Notes: generated by a model from the sequence alone, not told the origin. A DNA stretch of 64,000 nt from Kineosporia aurantiaca JCM 3230 (GCA_000719025.1 JODP01000004.1:495439-559438), one strand, 5' to 3'. Shown: positions 8,075 through 17,067, counted from the first letter of the stretch. A program made the numbers and translations.

Positions 8075-8515
8075 TCAGCCGTTGCGGGGCTGGTGCGGCA
8101 GAAGCGCGCTGACCCCCGTGTAGAAGCGGCCGATCTGGTCGACCACGGTCTCCATGTCGTCCAGATCCATCGGCTTGGTGACGTAGGAACTCGCGTACCG
8201 CTGATAACTGGCCAGGACGTCGGACTCGGCGTCGGACGTGGTGAGGACCACCACCGGGATGGCTCTCAGCTCCCTGTCGGCCTTCAGCGCCGCCAGCGTC
8301 TCCCGCCCGTCCAGACGGGGCATGTTCAGGTCCAGCAGGATCAGGTCGGGCCGGGGCCCGGAACCGTGCAGCAGGTCCAGCGCCTCCTGCCCGTCGTTGG
8401 CCACCTGCAGGAGCGGCGGGTGCTCACTGCGCTCCAGCGCCTCGGTCACCAGCAGCACATCACCGGGATCGTCCTCGACCAGCAGGACCACCGGAACTCT
8501 CGCGTTCAATGCCAA
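8075..8515 (-). CDS. Single-domain response regulator (Rcp1/CheY-like)
   Basis: 146 residues consisting of a receiver domain only. The acid pocket is E14-D15-D16, the phospho-acceptor is D62 (LILLDLNMP), the switch Thr lies in VVLTTSD and the conserved Lys is K114 (YVTKP). There is no output domain. Receivers of this Rcp1-like type are often partners of phytochrome or hybrid histidine kinases, but no kinase is adjacent. It lies 196 bp after the LCP gene on the same strand, so it probably has its own promoter. Confidence 0.85.
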   Translation of the reverse strand: MALNARVPVVLLVEDDPGDVLLVTEALERSEHPPLLQVANDGQEALDLLHGSGPRPDLILLDLNMPRLDGRETLAALKADRELRAIPVVVLTTSDAESDVLASYQRYASSYVTKPMDLDDMETVVDQIGRFYTGVSALLPHQPRNG

Positions 8516-8711
8516 CCCGACCCTCTACGCCAGGACCGCAGCGATCCGCTACCGGCCTCTCGAGCCCACCGGCGTCGCGAGTTTCTGCACGAACGCATGC
8601 GCATCATGACACGTCCACCGCCCGCTCGGGTCACGGGAAGGTCTCCGCGAGAGCGCCATCCGGCGGTCCACCCCGGGAGGCCCAGGGCACGGATCCCCGG
8701 GCTCCCCGGGC

Positions 8712-10292
8712 TCAGCAGACCTGGCTGACGTCCTGAGCGGTGGCGGGGTCGACGTCCTCGGTCTTCTTCGGGTCGCTCTTGCCCTTGGCCTTGCTGGGCG
8801 TGGCACTCGGGGTCGGCGTCGGACTACTGGTGGCGCTCGCCGTGGGACTCGCGGTGACCGGGGTGGCATCCTGTTCGGACTTGTCGATGGCCTTCTGCAC
8901 CTGCCGGTGGATCAGGTCGTAGTCCGGGTTCACCCGGCTGGCGATCACGTCGTCGGTGAAGGCCAGGCTGGTGGTGGTGGCGCCCTGGATCCGGGTGGCC
9001 AGGTCGACCCAGGCCTGCAGGTCCGACTGCGGGATGCCGGTGGACATGTTGTCCTTCAGCGCCTTGGCGATGCTCGGGAAGTGCCGGGCCACGGTGACCG
9101 GGCTGGTCTGCTCCGCGATCGCGCCGATCACGCAGCGCTGGCGGCGCATCCGGTCGTAGTCGCTGGTGCTCCACCGCGAACGGGCGAACCACAGGGCGTG
9201 GAAGCCGTTCATCTTCTGGTTCAGGCCCTTCTCGATCCAGCCGACCGTCTCCCAGGGATGCTCGGAGTCACCACCGATCGGCAGTCGCTCGTGCACGTCC
9301 AGGGTGAGGCCGCCGATCGCGTCGACGAAGTCCTGGAAGCCCTTGAGGTTCAGCATCACGTAGGTGTCGATCTCCAGGCCGGTGACCCCGGTGACCGCGT
9401 CCTCGGTGGCCCGCAGCCCCGGGTTGCGGAACTTGGCGTAGCCGGTGCCGCTCTCGGCCCAGGTCCAGACCGCGTTCATCAGGCAGGAGTTGTCCGCGCA
9501 GTAGTAGCCGTCGGGCCAGGCCCGGGCGCCGATGCTGTCCTTCTTGAACGGCACGTGCTCCAGGTTGCGGGGCAGGCTGAACAGCACCGTGTTCCCGGTG
9601 GCGGGCTGGATGCTGGCCACGATCAGGGTGTCCGGGCGGATACCGGTCCGGTCCGCACCGGCGTCGGAACCGATCAGCAGCACGTTGATCCGGTCGGTGC
9701 CGGCCCAGGGGTCGGGGGCGACCGCGTCGGGCTTGGCGTCGTCCGCGTCCGCGTCGACGTCGTCCGCGTTGTTGAAGACGGTGTTGATCAGGTCACGCTG
9801 CACGAACGAGTCGTGGGCCACGACGTAGGTGGGCACCGCCGCGCCGACCACCAGGACGGCCGCGAGCACCCAGCCGGAGATCTTCTGACCTCGGCCGAGG
9901 ATCGCCTCGCGGCGCAACTGGTCGTGGCTGAGCAGGATCAGCAGGGCCCAGAGAACGCCGGCCACGATCACGGTAACGGCCAGGATGAGCAGGCGGTGCG
10001 GGTCGACCGCGAAGGACAGACCGCGGCGCAGGATGTCTCCGCGCAGCACCCAGACCACGGTGGCGCCCACGGCCAGGACGACGACGCCGAGCACGGCCGC
10101 ACCGGTCCGGCGGCGCCCGGCCGCGATCAGGCCCAGACCGGGGATCAGCGAGCCGAGGACCGTCCAGAGCAGGACCCAGGAGAAGTCGTGCCGAACCGCC
10201 TCTGACTCACCGGGTTCAGTGGGTTCAGCTGGGTCAACGGGGACCGCGCCCGCCTGCTCGTCGTCCGTAGGGTCGGCATCGGTCTGCCTCAC
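8712..10292 (-). CDS. LytR-CpsA-Psr (LCP) family cell-wall glycopolymer transferase
   Basis: 526 residues from the GTG read as VRQTDADP, which has a perfect AGGAGG site six bases upstream. Three or four hydrophobic segments lie between residues about 35 and 165 instead of the usual single anchor. The LCP domain follows (RINVLLIGSDAGADR, LIVASIQP, FSLPRNLEHVPF, FVDAIGGLTLDV, ARSRWSTSDYDRMRRQR), with the conserved Arg and Asp residues that bind polyprenyl-pyrophosphate substrates. The tail is Thr/Pro/Ser rich. It is expected to attach glycopolymers to peptidoglycan outside the cell. Apparently monocistronic. Confidence 0.9.
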   Translation of the reverse strand: MRQTDADPTDDEQAGAVPVDPAEPTEPGESEAVRHDFSWVLLWTVLGSLIPGLGLIAAGRRRTGAAVLGVVVLAVGATVVWVLRGDILRRGLSFAVDPHRLLILAVTVIVAGVLWALLILLSHDQLRREAILGRGQKISGWVLAAVLVVGAAVPTYVVAHDSFVQRDLINTVFNNADDVDADADDAKPDAVAPDPWAGTDRINVLLIGSDAGADRTGIRPDTLIVASIQPATGNTVLFSLPRNLEHVPFKKDSIGARAWPDGYYCADNSCLMNAVWTWAESGTGYAKFRNPGLRATEDAVTGVTGLEIDTYVMLNLKGFQDFVDAIGGLTLDVHERLPIGGDSEHPWETVGWIEKGLNQKMNGFHALWFARSRWSTSDYDRMRRQRCVIGAIAEQTSPVTVARHFPSIAKALKDNMSTGIPQSDLQAWVDLATRIQGATTTSLAFTDDVIASRVNPDYDLIHRQVQKAIDKSEQDATPVTASPTASATSSPTPTPSATPSKAKGKSDPKKTEDVDPATAQDVSQVC

Positions 10293-10571
10293 CTTCGCCT
10301 CCTGAAGTCTGGTGAGGTCCGAAGAAAGTCCTGTGAGGCATCCATCGGGTGCCTGACGGGTGCTGGTGCTTTCCCGTCGCGGGACACGCCTCACCATTAC
10401 TCAGCGAACACGCTGCTTAACGGAAAGTTCACGACTGGTTCGCTTTTCAAGTATACCGCCAGGTAAGAAGACCGTCCCGGCGAGTGGGACCCCCGGCCCC
10501 GGGGCGGCCCCTCACCTTGCCGCGGGTGGGTGGGGCGGACACGATGAGCGGACCATCGTCGAGGACTTGAG

Positions 10572-10646
10572 GTGCCCGTGCGCGTACTGGTGATCATCGT
10601 GGTGGTAGTCGTCGCGTTCTATCTCTTCCGGCGCTTCGTCCGATAG
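10572..10646 (+). CDS. Possible 22-24-residue membrane peptide
   Basis: A short frame starts at GTG 10572 or GTG 10578 and encodes VRVLVIIVVVVVAFYLFRRFVR, a single hydrophobic helix with a basic end, then stop. GAGG lies just upstream. It sits alone between the LCP promoter region and the MFS gene. The composition is typical of real one-helix microproteins but could also arise by chance. Confidence 0.35.
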   Translation: MPVRVLVIIVVVVVAFYLFRRFVR

Positions 10647-10718
10647 CCGCTCCGGCCACCGGGACGGACCGGACGGCGAAATCGTCCGATCCGTCCCCGG
10701 CCACGGCTACGGTCGGAC

Positions 10719-12152
10719 TCAGAGTCCGGCCGTCACCGGCTCCTCCGCAGGCTTCCCGCGCTCCCGCACCCGCATCAGCACCACCAGGCCGAGCGCGGTG
10801 ACGGCGAGAATTCCGGCGCTCCAGGCGCTGGCCGCCGCGTAGCCGTCAACCACCTCGGCGAGCGAGTCGCCGGTCGTGTAGTTGGCCGCGATCGTCGTGA
10901 TCACAGCGGTGCCCAGGGCCGCACCGACCTGCTGCGCGGCCCGGATCAACGACGAAGCCGCGCTGACGTCCTGCGGGCGCTCGACGTGGGTGGCCGTGTG
11001 CATGATCGGGCCCACGCTGAGCCCCATCCCGAGTCCCAGCAGGAGTAGGGGCACCAGCAGCTGACTGACGTAGCCGCCGGCGACGCTCAGCTGGGTCATC
11101 GCGAGCAGCCCGAGCCCGATCACGGCCAGCCCGGTGGCCATCAGCGTGCGCGGCGAGAAGCGCGGCATCAGGCGGGGTGTGACCCGGGTGGCGACAACCG
11201 CGATCACAAGGATCAGGGGCAGGAATCCCACGCCGGTGCGCAGCGCGCTGTACCCCAGCACGGACTGGGCCTGGTAGGTGAGCAGCAGGAAGGCGCCGTT
11301 GGTCCCCAGGCTGGAGATCAGGAAGGCGCTGTTGGCCCCCAGAAGCTCCCGGCTGCGCAGGAGCCGCGGCGGTAGCAGGGCGGCCCGGGCCCGACCCTCC
11401 CACCGCAGGAAGGCCACCAGGGCGAGCACCGCGACCAGGAGCAGGCCGATCACCGGAGCCGAACCCCAGCCGTCGGTTTCGGCCTCGCTGACCCCGAACA
11501 CCAGGGCGCCGAGTCCGGCCCCGGCCAGCACCGCTCCGGGCAGGTCCAGCCCGATGCTGCGGGCGGCCCGGCCGGCCGGGACCACGAGCCCGGCCCCGAG
11601 GGCGACCGCGATGGCGATCGGCACGTTGATGTACATGCACCAGCGCCAGCTCAGCCACTCGGTCAGCGCGCCCCCGAGCAGGAGACCGATGGCGATGCCG
11701 CCCTGGAGGGTGGCGGCGTAGACGCCGAAGGCGCGGCCGCGCTCGACCGGGTCCGGGAACATCATCGGCAGGAGCGAGAGCGTGGCCGGGGCCAGCAGCG
11801 CGGCGGCCACGCCCTGCAGCGCCCGGGCGGCCAGCAGCAGGCCCGGCTCCCCCGCCGATCCCCCCAGCGCGGACGCCGCGGCGAAGCCCAGAGTGGCGAT
11901 GATCAGCGTGGTGCGGCGTCCCAGCAGGTCACCGATGCGGCCGCCGAGGATGAGCAGTGCCCCGAGCGCGAGCGCGTAGCCGGTCAGGACCCAGCGGCCC
12001 TGACCGCTGGACATGCCCAGATCGGCCTGGGCCGAGGGCAGGGCGATCAGCATGATGGTCAGGTCCAGGGCGACCATCAGCTGGGCGGTGGCCACCACGG
12101 CCAGCGCCCACCACCGGCGGTCGTCCGGAGCCGGGTCCGCGGATGCGGTCAT
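10719..12152 (-). CDS. MFS multidrug transporter, DHA2 (14-TM) family
   Basis: 477 residues from MTASADPAPDD, preceded by GGAGGAG. About 14 hydrophobic segments are present. Diagnostic motifs include LDLTIMLIALPSAQADL in TM1, GGRIGDLLGRR (motif A) and a TM5 region with the GGIAIGLLLGGAL glycine pattern of drug:H+ antiporters. It is divergent from the TetR at 12254 across a promoter holding two copies of a palindrome, so drug-induced derepression is likely. The substrate range is not predictable. Confidence 0.9.
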   Translation of the reverse strand: MTASADPAPDDRRWWALAVVATAQLMVALDLTIMLIALPSAQADLGMSSGQGRWVLTGYALALGALLILGGRIGDLLGRRTTLIIATLGFAAASALGGSAGEPGLLLAARALQGVAAALLAPATLSLLPMMFPDPVERGRAFGVYAATLQGGIAIGLLLGGALTEWLSWRWCMYINVPIAIAVALGAGLVVPAGRAARSIGLDLPGAVLAGAGLGALVFGVSEAETDGWGSAPVIGLLLVAVLALVAFLRWEGRARAALLPPRLLRSRELLGANSAFLISSLGTNGAFLLLTYQAQSVLGYSALRTGVGFLPLILVIAVVATRVTPRLMPRFSPRTLMATGLAVIGLGLLAMTQLSVAGGYVSQLLVPLLLLGLGMGLSVGPIMHTATHVERPQDVSAASSLIRAAQQVGAALGTAVITTIAANYTTGDSLAEVVDGYAAASAWSAGILAVTALGLVVLMRVRERGKPAEEPVTAGL

Positions 12153-12174
12153 GAGCGAACTCCTCCAGGAGAAA

Positions 12175-12193
12175 ACGGAAGAATTTCTTCCGT
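12175..12193. promoter_or_regulatory. TetR operator copy 1
   Basis: Perfect 19-bp inverted repeat around a central T, half-site ACGGAAGAA. It lies 22 bp before the MFS start codon. It shares the core GGAAGAATTTCTTCC with the second copy at 12216-12230. Confidence 0.8.
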
Positions 12194-12215
12194 CTTGTTC
12201 GCCCAACCGTCAGGC

Positions 12216-12230
12216 GGAAGAATTTCTTCC
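12216..12230. promoter_or_regulatory. TetR operator copy 2
   Basis: A 15-bp inverted repeat identical to the core of copy 1, with centres 39 bp apart, 23 bp before the TetR start. Two sites in one divergent promoter suggest joint control of pump and regulator. Confidence 0.8.
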
Positions 12231-12253
12231 ACTTCGTTGCTGAGGAGTTCGTG

Positions 12254-12811
12254 ATGCCCGACCCGCCCGCGCCGCGCAAACTGCGCGCCGACGTCCAGCG
12301 CAACCGCGACCAGATCGTTTCCCAGACGGCGCTGTTGTTCGCCCGCGAGGGTGGCGAGGTGCCGATGGAGACGATCGCGGAGCACGCGCGGGTAGGGGTC
12401 GGGACCCTCTATCGGCACTTCCCAGACCGGCCGGCCCTGACCCTGGCGGTGGCCGAGCACCTGTACGGGCAGATCGCCGACGTTCTCCAAGAAGCCGCAG
12501 ACCGGGAACCGGACCCCTGGCAGGCACTGACCCTGATGATCCGCACCTGGGTGCAGCGCCGGCTGGCCGTCCGCAAACCGCTGGACCGCTGGCTACTGGA
12601 GGCGCAGCAGGGCAGCGCGCCCTTGACCGAGCTGCACCATCGCATCGTCGATGTTCTCGGCAGCACCGTCGCCGCGGCGCAGGCGAGCGGCGCGATGCGG
12701 CCGGACGTGACCTTCCAGGACGTGATCCGCCTGGTGGGCCTGCTCGCCCTGGCCGACCAGGGCGCCGGGATCCTGGTCGAGATCATGATCGACGGACTGC
12801 GCGCTCGCTGA
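12254..12811 (+). CDS. TetR family regulator of the divergent efflux pump
   Basis: 185 residues from MPDPPAPRKLRADV; the ATG at 12254 is six bases after GAGGAG and is preferred over the adjoining GTG. The helix-turn-helix is METIAEHARVGVGTLYRHFPDR. The C-terminal domain resembles actinobacterial SbtR-like TetR proteins (LLEAQQGSAPLTEL, LLALADQGAG). It probably represses itself and the MFS pump through the two operators. Confidence 0.88.
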   Translation: MPDPPAPRKLRADVQRNRDQIVSQTALLFAREGGEVPMETIAEHARVGVGTLYRHFPDRPALTLAVAEHLYGQIADVLQEAADREPDPWQALTLMIRTWVQRRLAVRKPLDRWLLEAQQGSAPLTELHHRIVDVLGSTVAAAQASGAMRPDVTFQDVIRLVGLLALADQGAGILVEIMIDGLRAR

Positions 12812-12825
12812 CCGGCCCGCGAACG

Positions 12826-12864
12826 CCGAAGGGCCCGGACGCCAATGACGTCCGGGCCCTTCGG
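12826..12864. terminator. Bidirectional terminator hairpin
   Basis: Perfect 16-bp stem (CCGAAGGGCCCGGACG at 12826-12841 and its complement at 12849-12864) with a 7-nt loop. It lies between the stop of the TetR gene and the stop of the convergent SDR remnant. There is no long T-tract, as usual in high-GC actinobacteria. Confidence 0.8.
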
Positions 12865-12890
12865 GCTTTCGGGCTTCGGGAAAAGATTCC

Positions 12891-13405
12891 TCAGCGAGCC
12901 AGGAAACCCGCGTCCACCGGGAGCGTCACGCCCGAGACGTAACGCCCGTCGTCGCTGACCAGGAACAGGATCGCGTTGCTGATGTCGACCGGATCGATCA
13001 GGTCCACCGGCATCAGGTTCGCGGTCATCTTGGCGGCCTCCGGGTTCTCGGCGACGTACTTGCCGAGAACCTCGTTCATCACCATCGGCGAGACGCTGTT
13101 CCAGACGCCGACCAGGTTGATGTCGACGACCTCGCGGAACGTCGTGATCGGGTCCGGCTCGGCGCTGCCGAGCTGCGCGATTCCGGCGTTGGCGAGCACG
13201 ATGTCCACCGGGCCGAGCTCGGCGACGCCGGCCTGACAGGCCTGGCGGACCGCGTCGATGTCGCGAACGTCGGCCTTCTTGAACACGATCCGGCGGTCCA
13301 GCGCCCCGACCCGCTTGACCGTCTCCTCCATGTCGGCCACCGTCGCACCGGGGTAGTCGATGGTGTCGATCTGCTCGAGGATGTCGATCCCGATGATGTC
13401 GGCCC
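12891..13405 (-). pseudogene. Mycofactocin-type SDR, 5'-truncated and internally deleted
   Basis: The reading starts abruptly at ADIIGIDILEQIDTIDYPGAT, the second strand of a mycofactocin-coupled SDR; the GxxxGxG nucleotide motif that should precede it is missing. It continues through DVRDIDAV and NAGIAQLG to VGVWNSVS, then jumps to PMVMNE, the segment after the active site. About 75 residues holding the Ser and Tyr-x3-Lys are gone, in frame. The C-terminus (DISNAILFLVSDDGRYVSGVTLPVDAG) is intact. It cannot be a working dehydrogenase. The 5' break abuts the TetR remnant at 13412. Confidence 0.8.
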
Positions 13406-13411
13406 TTCCTG

Positions 13412-13636
13412 AGCCGGCCGGATCGCGTGGCTGCGGCCCTGCCCGCGGTCACCAACCCCACCTGGCTGAGGCGTTTCGTCCTCCTCGACACCAGCCCCGG
13501 GCTGCGGGCGAACACCGCCGAGCACTGGAGCAGCTGGTCCGCCGTCCTGCGTGACTGGCTGGAGGAACGCCTGGGCGCACCCGCGCGGCCGGAGACGAGC
13601 TGCGCCCGCTCTGCCGCAGCCTGGCCCGGCTCCTGA
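13412..13636 (+). pseudogene. TetR family regulator, C-terminal fragment
   Basis: An open frame reads PDRVAAALPAV, TWLRRFVLLDT, GLRANTAEHWSSW and LRDWLEERLGAP, then stop. This resembles the ligand domain of actinobacterial TetR regulators; the DNA-binding half is absent. It lies head to head with the SDR remnant, both having lost their 5' ends at the same spot, which points to one deletion across a divergent promoter. The family call is by pattern only. Confidence 0.55.
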
Positions 13637-13659
13637 GTGCTCGCTGAGATCAGGCTCTT

Positions 13660-14448
13660 TCAGACCAGGACGACGTCCACTCCGCGCTCGCGGATCGCCC
13701 GGACCCGGGCCGGGTCGGCCGCGGTGTCGGTGACCAGCACGTCGATGGCGCCGGCCGGGCAGATGTGGGCGAAGGCCCGGCCCCGCAGCTTCGAGGAGTC
13801 CGCCACCACCACGACCGTGCGGGCCCGGCTCACCATCAGCCGGTTGATCTCGGCCTCCTCCTCGTCGGTGGCCCGGGCACCGGACTCCCCGTCCAGGGCG
13901 TCCACGCCGATCACCGCCCAGTCGAAGCTGATCTGGTCCAGGGTCTGGGCGGCCAGCGGCCCGGTCAGCTCGAACGCCTGCGGACGGGCCACTCCCCCGG
14001 TCATCACCAGCTTGACGTGCCGGCGCACGGTCAGCTCCCCGGCGATGTTGATCGCATTGGTGACGATGGTCAGCGCCGCCGTGGCCGGGTCGGCCGGGTC
14101 GGCGGGCTCGCGGGTGGCCAGGGCCCGGGCCACCTCGGTGGTCGTGGTGCCCCCGTTCAGCGCGACCACGTCCGGCCCGGCGATCAGCGCGGCCGCCGCC
14201 GCCCCGATCCGCGCCTTGTCGCTGTGGCGGTTCGCGCTGCGGTACCGGATCGGCAGGTCGTAGCTGATCGTGGTGGCCACCGCGCCACCCCGGGTCCGGG
14301 TGACGAGCTGCTGGTCGTGCAGATAGTTCAGGTCCCGGCGGATGGTCGAGGCGGAGACCCGCAACTGCCGGGCGGTCACGTCGACGTCCACGTGCCCGGC
14401 CTCTCCCATCAGGTCGAGCAGGGCGCTGAGTCTGGCGTGCCGGTTCAC
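13660..14448 (-). CDS. DeoR family transcriptional regulator
   Basis: 262 residues. The N-terminal DeoR helix-turn-helix has VTARQLRVSASTIRRDLNYLHDQQLV and the family tag TRTRGGAV. The C-terminal sugar-phosphate-binding domain has ALNGGTTTTEVARAL, LTIVTNAINIAGEL, KLVMTGGVAR and VVVADSSKLRGRAFA. It is divergent from the secreted spherulin-4-like glycosidase at 14612 and is the obvious candidate to control it in response to a phosphorylated sugar. Confidence 0.88.
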   Translation of the reverse strand: MNRHARLSALLDLMGEAGHVDVDVTARQLRVSASTIRRDLNYLHDQQLVTRTRGGAVATTISYDLPIRYRSANRHSDKARIGAAAAALIAGPDVVALNGGTTTTEVARALATREPADPADPATAALTIVTNAINIAGELTVRRHVKLVMTGGVARPQAFELTGPLAAQTLDQISFDWAVIGVDALDGESGARATDEEEAEINRLMVSRARTVVVVADSSKLRGRAFAHICPAGAIDVLVTDTAADPARVRAIRERGVDVVLV

Positions 14449-14493
14449 GGCGGCTCCCGTCCGAAGGTCTGGCGCAGTGGTGTGGACGTATTT

Positions 14494-14538
14494 TGCTCAC
14501 AACTGCTCACAAAAGCTATTGAATGAGCGGAATCGCTC
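14494..14538. promoter_or_regulatory. Candidate DeoR-binding region
   Basis: Two direct copies of TGCTCACAA begin at 14494 and 14504, one helical turn apart. They are followed by the inverted repeat GAGCG-GAAT-CGCTC (14525-14538). The region lies in the divergent promoter between the DeoR gene and the glycosidase gene. Confidence 0.5.
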
Positions 14539-14611
14539 GCTCTAACGTGATCAGGACGTCAGGTGACGCCGTTCCCGTCCCCACCGCCCTCGAACGTCAA
14601 CTGGAGTGTTC

Positions 14612-16483
14612 GTGCCGGACAAATTCCCCAGAAAGTCTCTGCGACGGCTTTTCTCAGTGACCCTCGCGGTAACCGCCGGTCTGGCCGGCGTGGCCCTGAC
14701 CGCCCTGCCCTCCGAGGCGGCCACGCCCACCCTGGAGCAGCACATCGGGATTCCGGCCTACATCCCGCCGAGCAGCACCGCGGACTGGACGAAGCTCGAG
14801 ACCGCCAGCTCGGCACTGGGTTTCGTGGTGGCCAACGTGTCCAACGGCCCCGGCGCGGCCACCGCGGACCCGGCCTGGGCCTCGGTCATCTCGACCACCC
14901 ACGCGCACGGCACCAAGGTGCTCGGCTACGTGGACTCCGGCTATTTCGGGGCCAGCAGCCCGGCCCGCAAGACCCGGCTCGGTGAGAGCACCACGACGGC
15001 CTGGCTGGTGCAGGCCGAGCAGGACGTCGACCGCTGGTACAGCCTGTACGGCTCCTCGGTGGACGGGATCTTCTTCGACGACGGCATGAACACCTGCGGC
15101 CCGACCAGCGGCAGCACCACCTATGCCGACCTCTACGCCCGGCTCAGCCAGTACGTGCACGACCACCACCCGGGATCCCTGACCGTGGTCAACCCCGGGG
15201 TCGCGGTGCCGCAGTGCTACGAGGACTCGGCCGACGTCCTGCTGACCTTTGAGGGCACGGCCACCGACTACCTGGCCACCACCCGCCCGTCGCAGTACCA
15301 GACGGCGGCCTGGCAGACCGACGGCGACCCGAACAAGTTCCTCGAACTGGTCTACGACACCCCCAGCGCCAGCCTGTCTGCGGTGATCGCCCGGTCCAAG
15401 CAGGACAACGCCGGTTACATCTACGTCACCCCGGACACCCTGCCCAACCCCTGGGACACGGTTCCGGACACTTCCTACTGGAATGCCGAACTCACCGGCT
15501 CCCAGGTCACCGACACCAACACCCCGGCCACCCCGGCCAAGCCGTCGGCCGCCTCGGTCAAGGGCACCTCGCTGACCCTGTCCTGGACCTCCAGCAGCGT
15601 CTCCACGGTCGCCGCCTACGACGTCTACCGGGGCACCACCAAGCTCGGCTCGGTCTCGAACTTCACCCCGAACGCCACCCAGTTCGCGGTCACCGGGCTC
15701 ACCCCGGCCACGGCGTACTCGTTCACCGTGAAGGCGCGCAACTACGCCGGTGGCGTGAGCGCCGCCAGCCCCGCGCTTTCGGTGACCACGTCCGCGGCCG
15801 GGACGAAGGCCCCGTCGGCCCCCGGCAATGCCAAGGCGACCGGCACCGCGTCCACCAGCACGCAACTCAGCTGGAGCTACCCGGCGTCCGGGAACGGCGG
15901 CGCCATCACCGATTTCGAGGTCTACGACGGCACCTCCCTGCTCCTGGACGTGCCGGACACGATCACGTCGGTGCACATCGGTGACCTGACGCCGGGTTCG
16001 ACCCACAGCTTCACGGTCAAGGCCGTGGACGCCGGTGGAGCCCGGTCGGCGGCCTCCACCGCGGTTTCGGTGACCACCACCAACCCGACTCCGATCACCA
16101 GCCCCGCAGTCACTTTCGGCAGCACGACGACAACCTTCTCGGCGTCCTTCAACCTGCCGTACGGGTTCCAGCACGTGTTCGTCGACAGCGACCAGAACGC
16201 GACGACGGGGTACTCGATCAACGGCATCGGCGCCGAGTACATGATCGAGACCAGCAGCGCCGCGGTCACCCTCTACAGTCACGGAGGAGCCGCCGCCGAC
16301 TGGAACTGGACCTCCGTCGCCACCCCGACCGTGACCACGGCGACCAACTCCACCGGCACCACCTACACCTGGTCCGTCCCGAGCTCCACGTTCGGCGCGG
16401 CGACCGGACTGTCGGTCGTCTTCAACGGCAGCGGAGCATACGCCGACTACAACACGACGGCGGTGAGCGCGACCAAGTCCTAG
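14612..16483 (+). CDS. Secreted spherulin-4/GH135-like glycosidase with FN3 domains
   Basis: 623 residues from the GTG five bases after GGAG. Signal peptide at about 1-37 (cleavage near SEAA). Residues about 40-290 resemble spherulation-specific family 4 (HIGIPAYIPPSS, VVANVSNGPG, VLGYVDSGYF, VDGIFFDDGMNTC, LTVVNPG), the family of fungal GH135 Sph3 galactosaminogalactan hydrolases; acidic FDD residues are likely catalytic. Two FN3 modules follow (about 305-395 and 400-490) and then a beta-rich C-terminal domain (about 495-623). Extracellular polysaccharide cleavage is inferred; the polymer is unknown. It is divergent from the DeoR regulator. Confidence 0.78.
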   Translation: MPDKFPRKSLRRLFSVTLAVTAGLAGVALTALPSEAATPTLEQHIGIPAYIPPSSTADWTKLETASSALGFVVANVSNGPGAATADPAWASVISTTHAHGTKVLGYVDSGYFGASSPARKTRLGESTTTAWLVQAEQDVDRWYSLYGSSVDGIFFDDGMNTCGPTSGSTTYADLYARLSQYVHDHHPGSLTVVNPGVAVPQCYEDSADVLLTFEGTATDYLATTRPSQYQTAAWQTDGDPNKFLELVYDTPSASLSAVIARSKQDNAGYIYVTPDTLPNPWDTVPDTSYWNAELTGSQVTDTNTPATPAKPSAASVKGTSLTLSWTSSSVSTVAAYDVYRGTTKLGSVSNFTPNATQFAVTGLTPATAYSFTVKARNYAGGVSAASPALSVTTSAAGTKAPSAPGNAKATGTASTSTQLSWSYPASGNGGAITDFEVYDGTSLLLDVPDTITSVHIGDLTPGSTHSFTVKAVDAGGARSAASTAVSVTTTNPTPITSPAVTFGSTTTTFSASFNLPYGFQHVFVDSDQNATTGYSINGIGAEYMIETSSAAVTLYSHGGAAADWNWTSVATPTVTTATNSTGTTYTWSVPSSTFGAATGLSVVFNGSGAYADYNTTAVSATKS

Positions 16484-16497
16484 CAGCCCCGTACCGG

Positions 16498-16529
16498 ACC
16501 GGAGGACGCGACCATAAGCGTCCTCCGGT
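16498..16529 (+). terminator. Terminator of the glycosidase gene
   Basis: Perfect 12-bp stem (ACCGGAGGACGC at 16498-16509 with its complement at 16518-16529), 8-nt loop, followed by a moderately T-rich stretch. It is 15 bp after the stop codon. Confidence 0.8.
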
Positions 16530-16575
16530 TCCGCTGTTTGGCTTTCCCCTACGGACCGGAGAAGAATCACCCGAC

Positions 16576-17067
16576 ATGACCGAGCTGCGCACACGACGCC
16601 TTCTGGTCCGGCGGTTCGCAGCCTCCGACCTGGCCGACTTCGATGCCTTCCAGGCCGATCCGCGGGTGCGCAAGCATCTGCCCGGCGAACCGAAGACGAC
16701 CGCGCAACTGATGCGCTACCTGGCCGGCCAGGAGGCCCTGGACGAGCGTCAGGTGGCCACCTGGCACGGGTACGCCGTCGAGCACCTCGAGTCGGGCACC
16801 ATGATCGGCGAAGTGGGGGTGTTCCTGGTCTCCGGCACCGAGGGCGACGTCGGCTTCCAGTTCCACCCCGATTTCCACAACCAGGGATTCGGGACGGAGG
16901 CGATGACCGCCTTCCTGGCCCACCTGCTCGGCCCGCTGGCCCTGGAACGGATCACCGCCGGCTGCGACCACGACAACCGCGCCTCGCAGGCCCTCCTGGA
17001 ACGCCTCGGGCTCCGGCGTGTGGCCGGCCCCGAGGACGGAAGTTTTCGCTACGAACTCAGGGCCTGA
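16576..17067 (+). CDS. GNAT family N-acetyltransferase (RimJ/RimL-like)
   Basis: 163 residues. It opens with TELRTRRLLVRRF, the RimJ-type N-terminus. It has the acetyl-CoA loop region FHPDFHNQGFGTEAM and the C-terminal CDHDNRASQALLERLGLRRV block. The target may be a protein N-terminus or a small molecule. Its 3' end overlaps the convergent gene at 17057-17734 by 11 bp. Confidence 0.85.
   Translation: MTELRTRRLLVRRFAASDLADFDAFQADPRVRKHLPGEPKTTAQLMRYLAGQEALDERQVATWHGYAVEHLESGTMIGEVGVFLVSGTEGDVGFQFHPDFHNQGFGTEAMTAFLAHLLGPLALERITAGCDHDNRASQALLERLGLRRVAGPEDGSFRYELRA

Noticed and set aside
14654..16594. Minus-strand open frame of 646 codons
   Set aside because: Shadow of the secreted glycosidase gene; composition is Arg/Gly/Val-rich without motifs.
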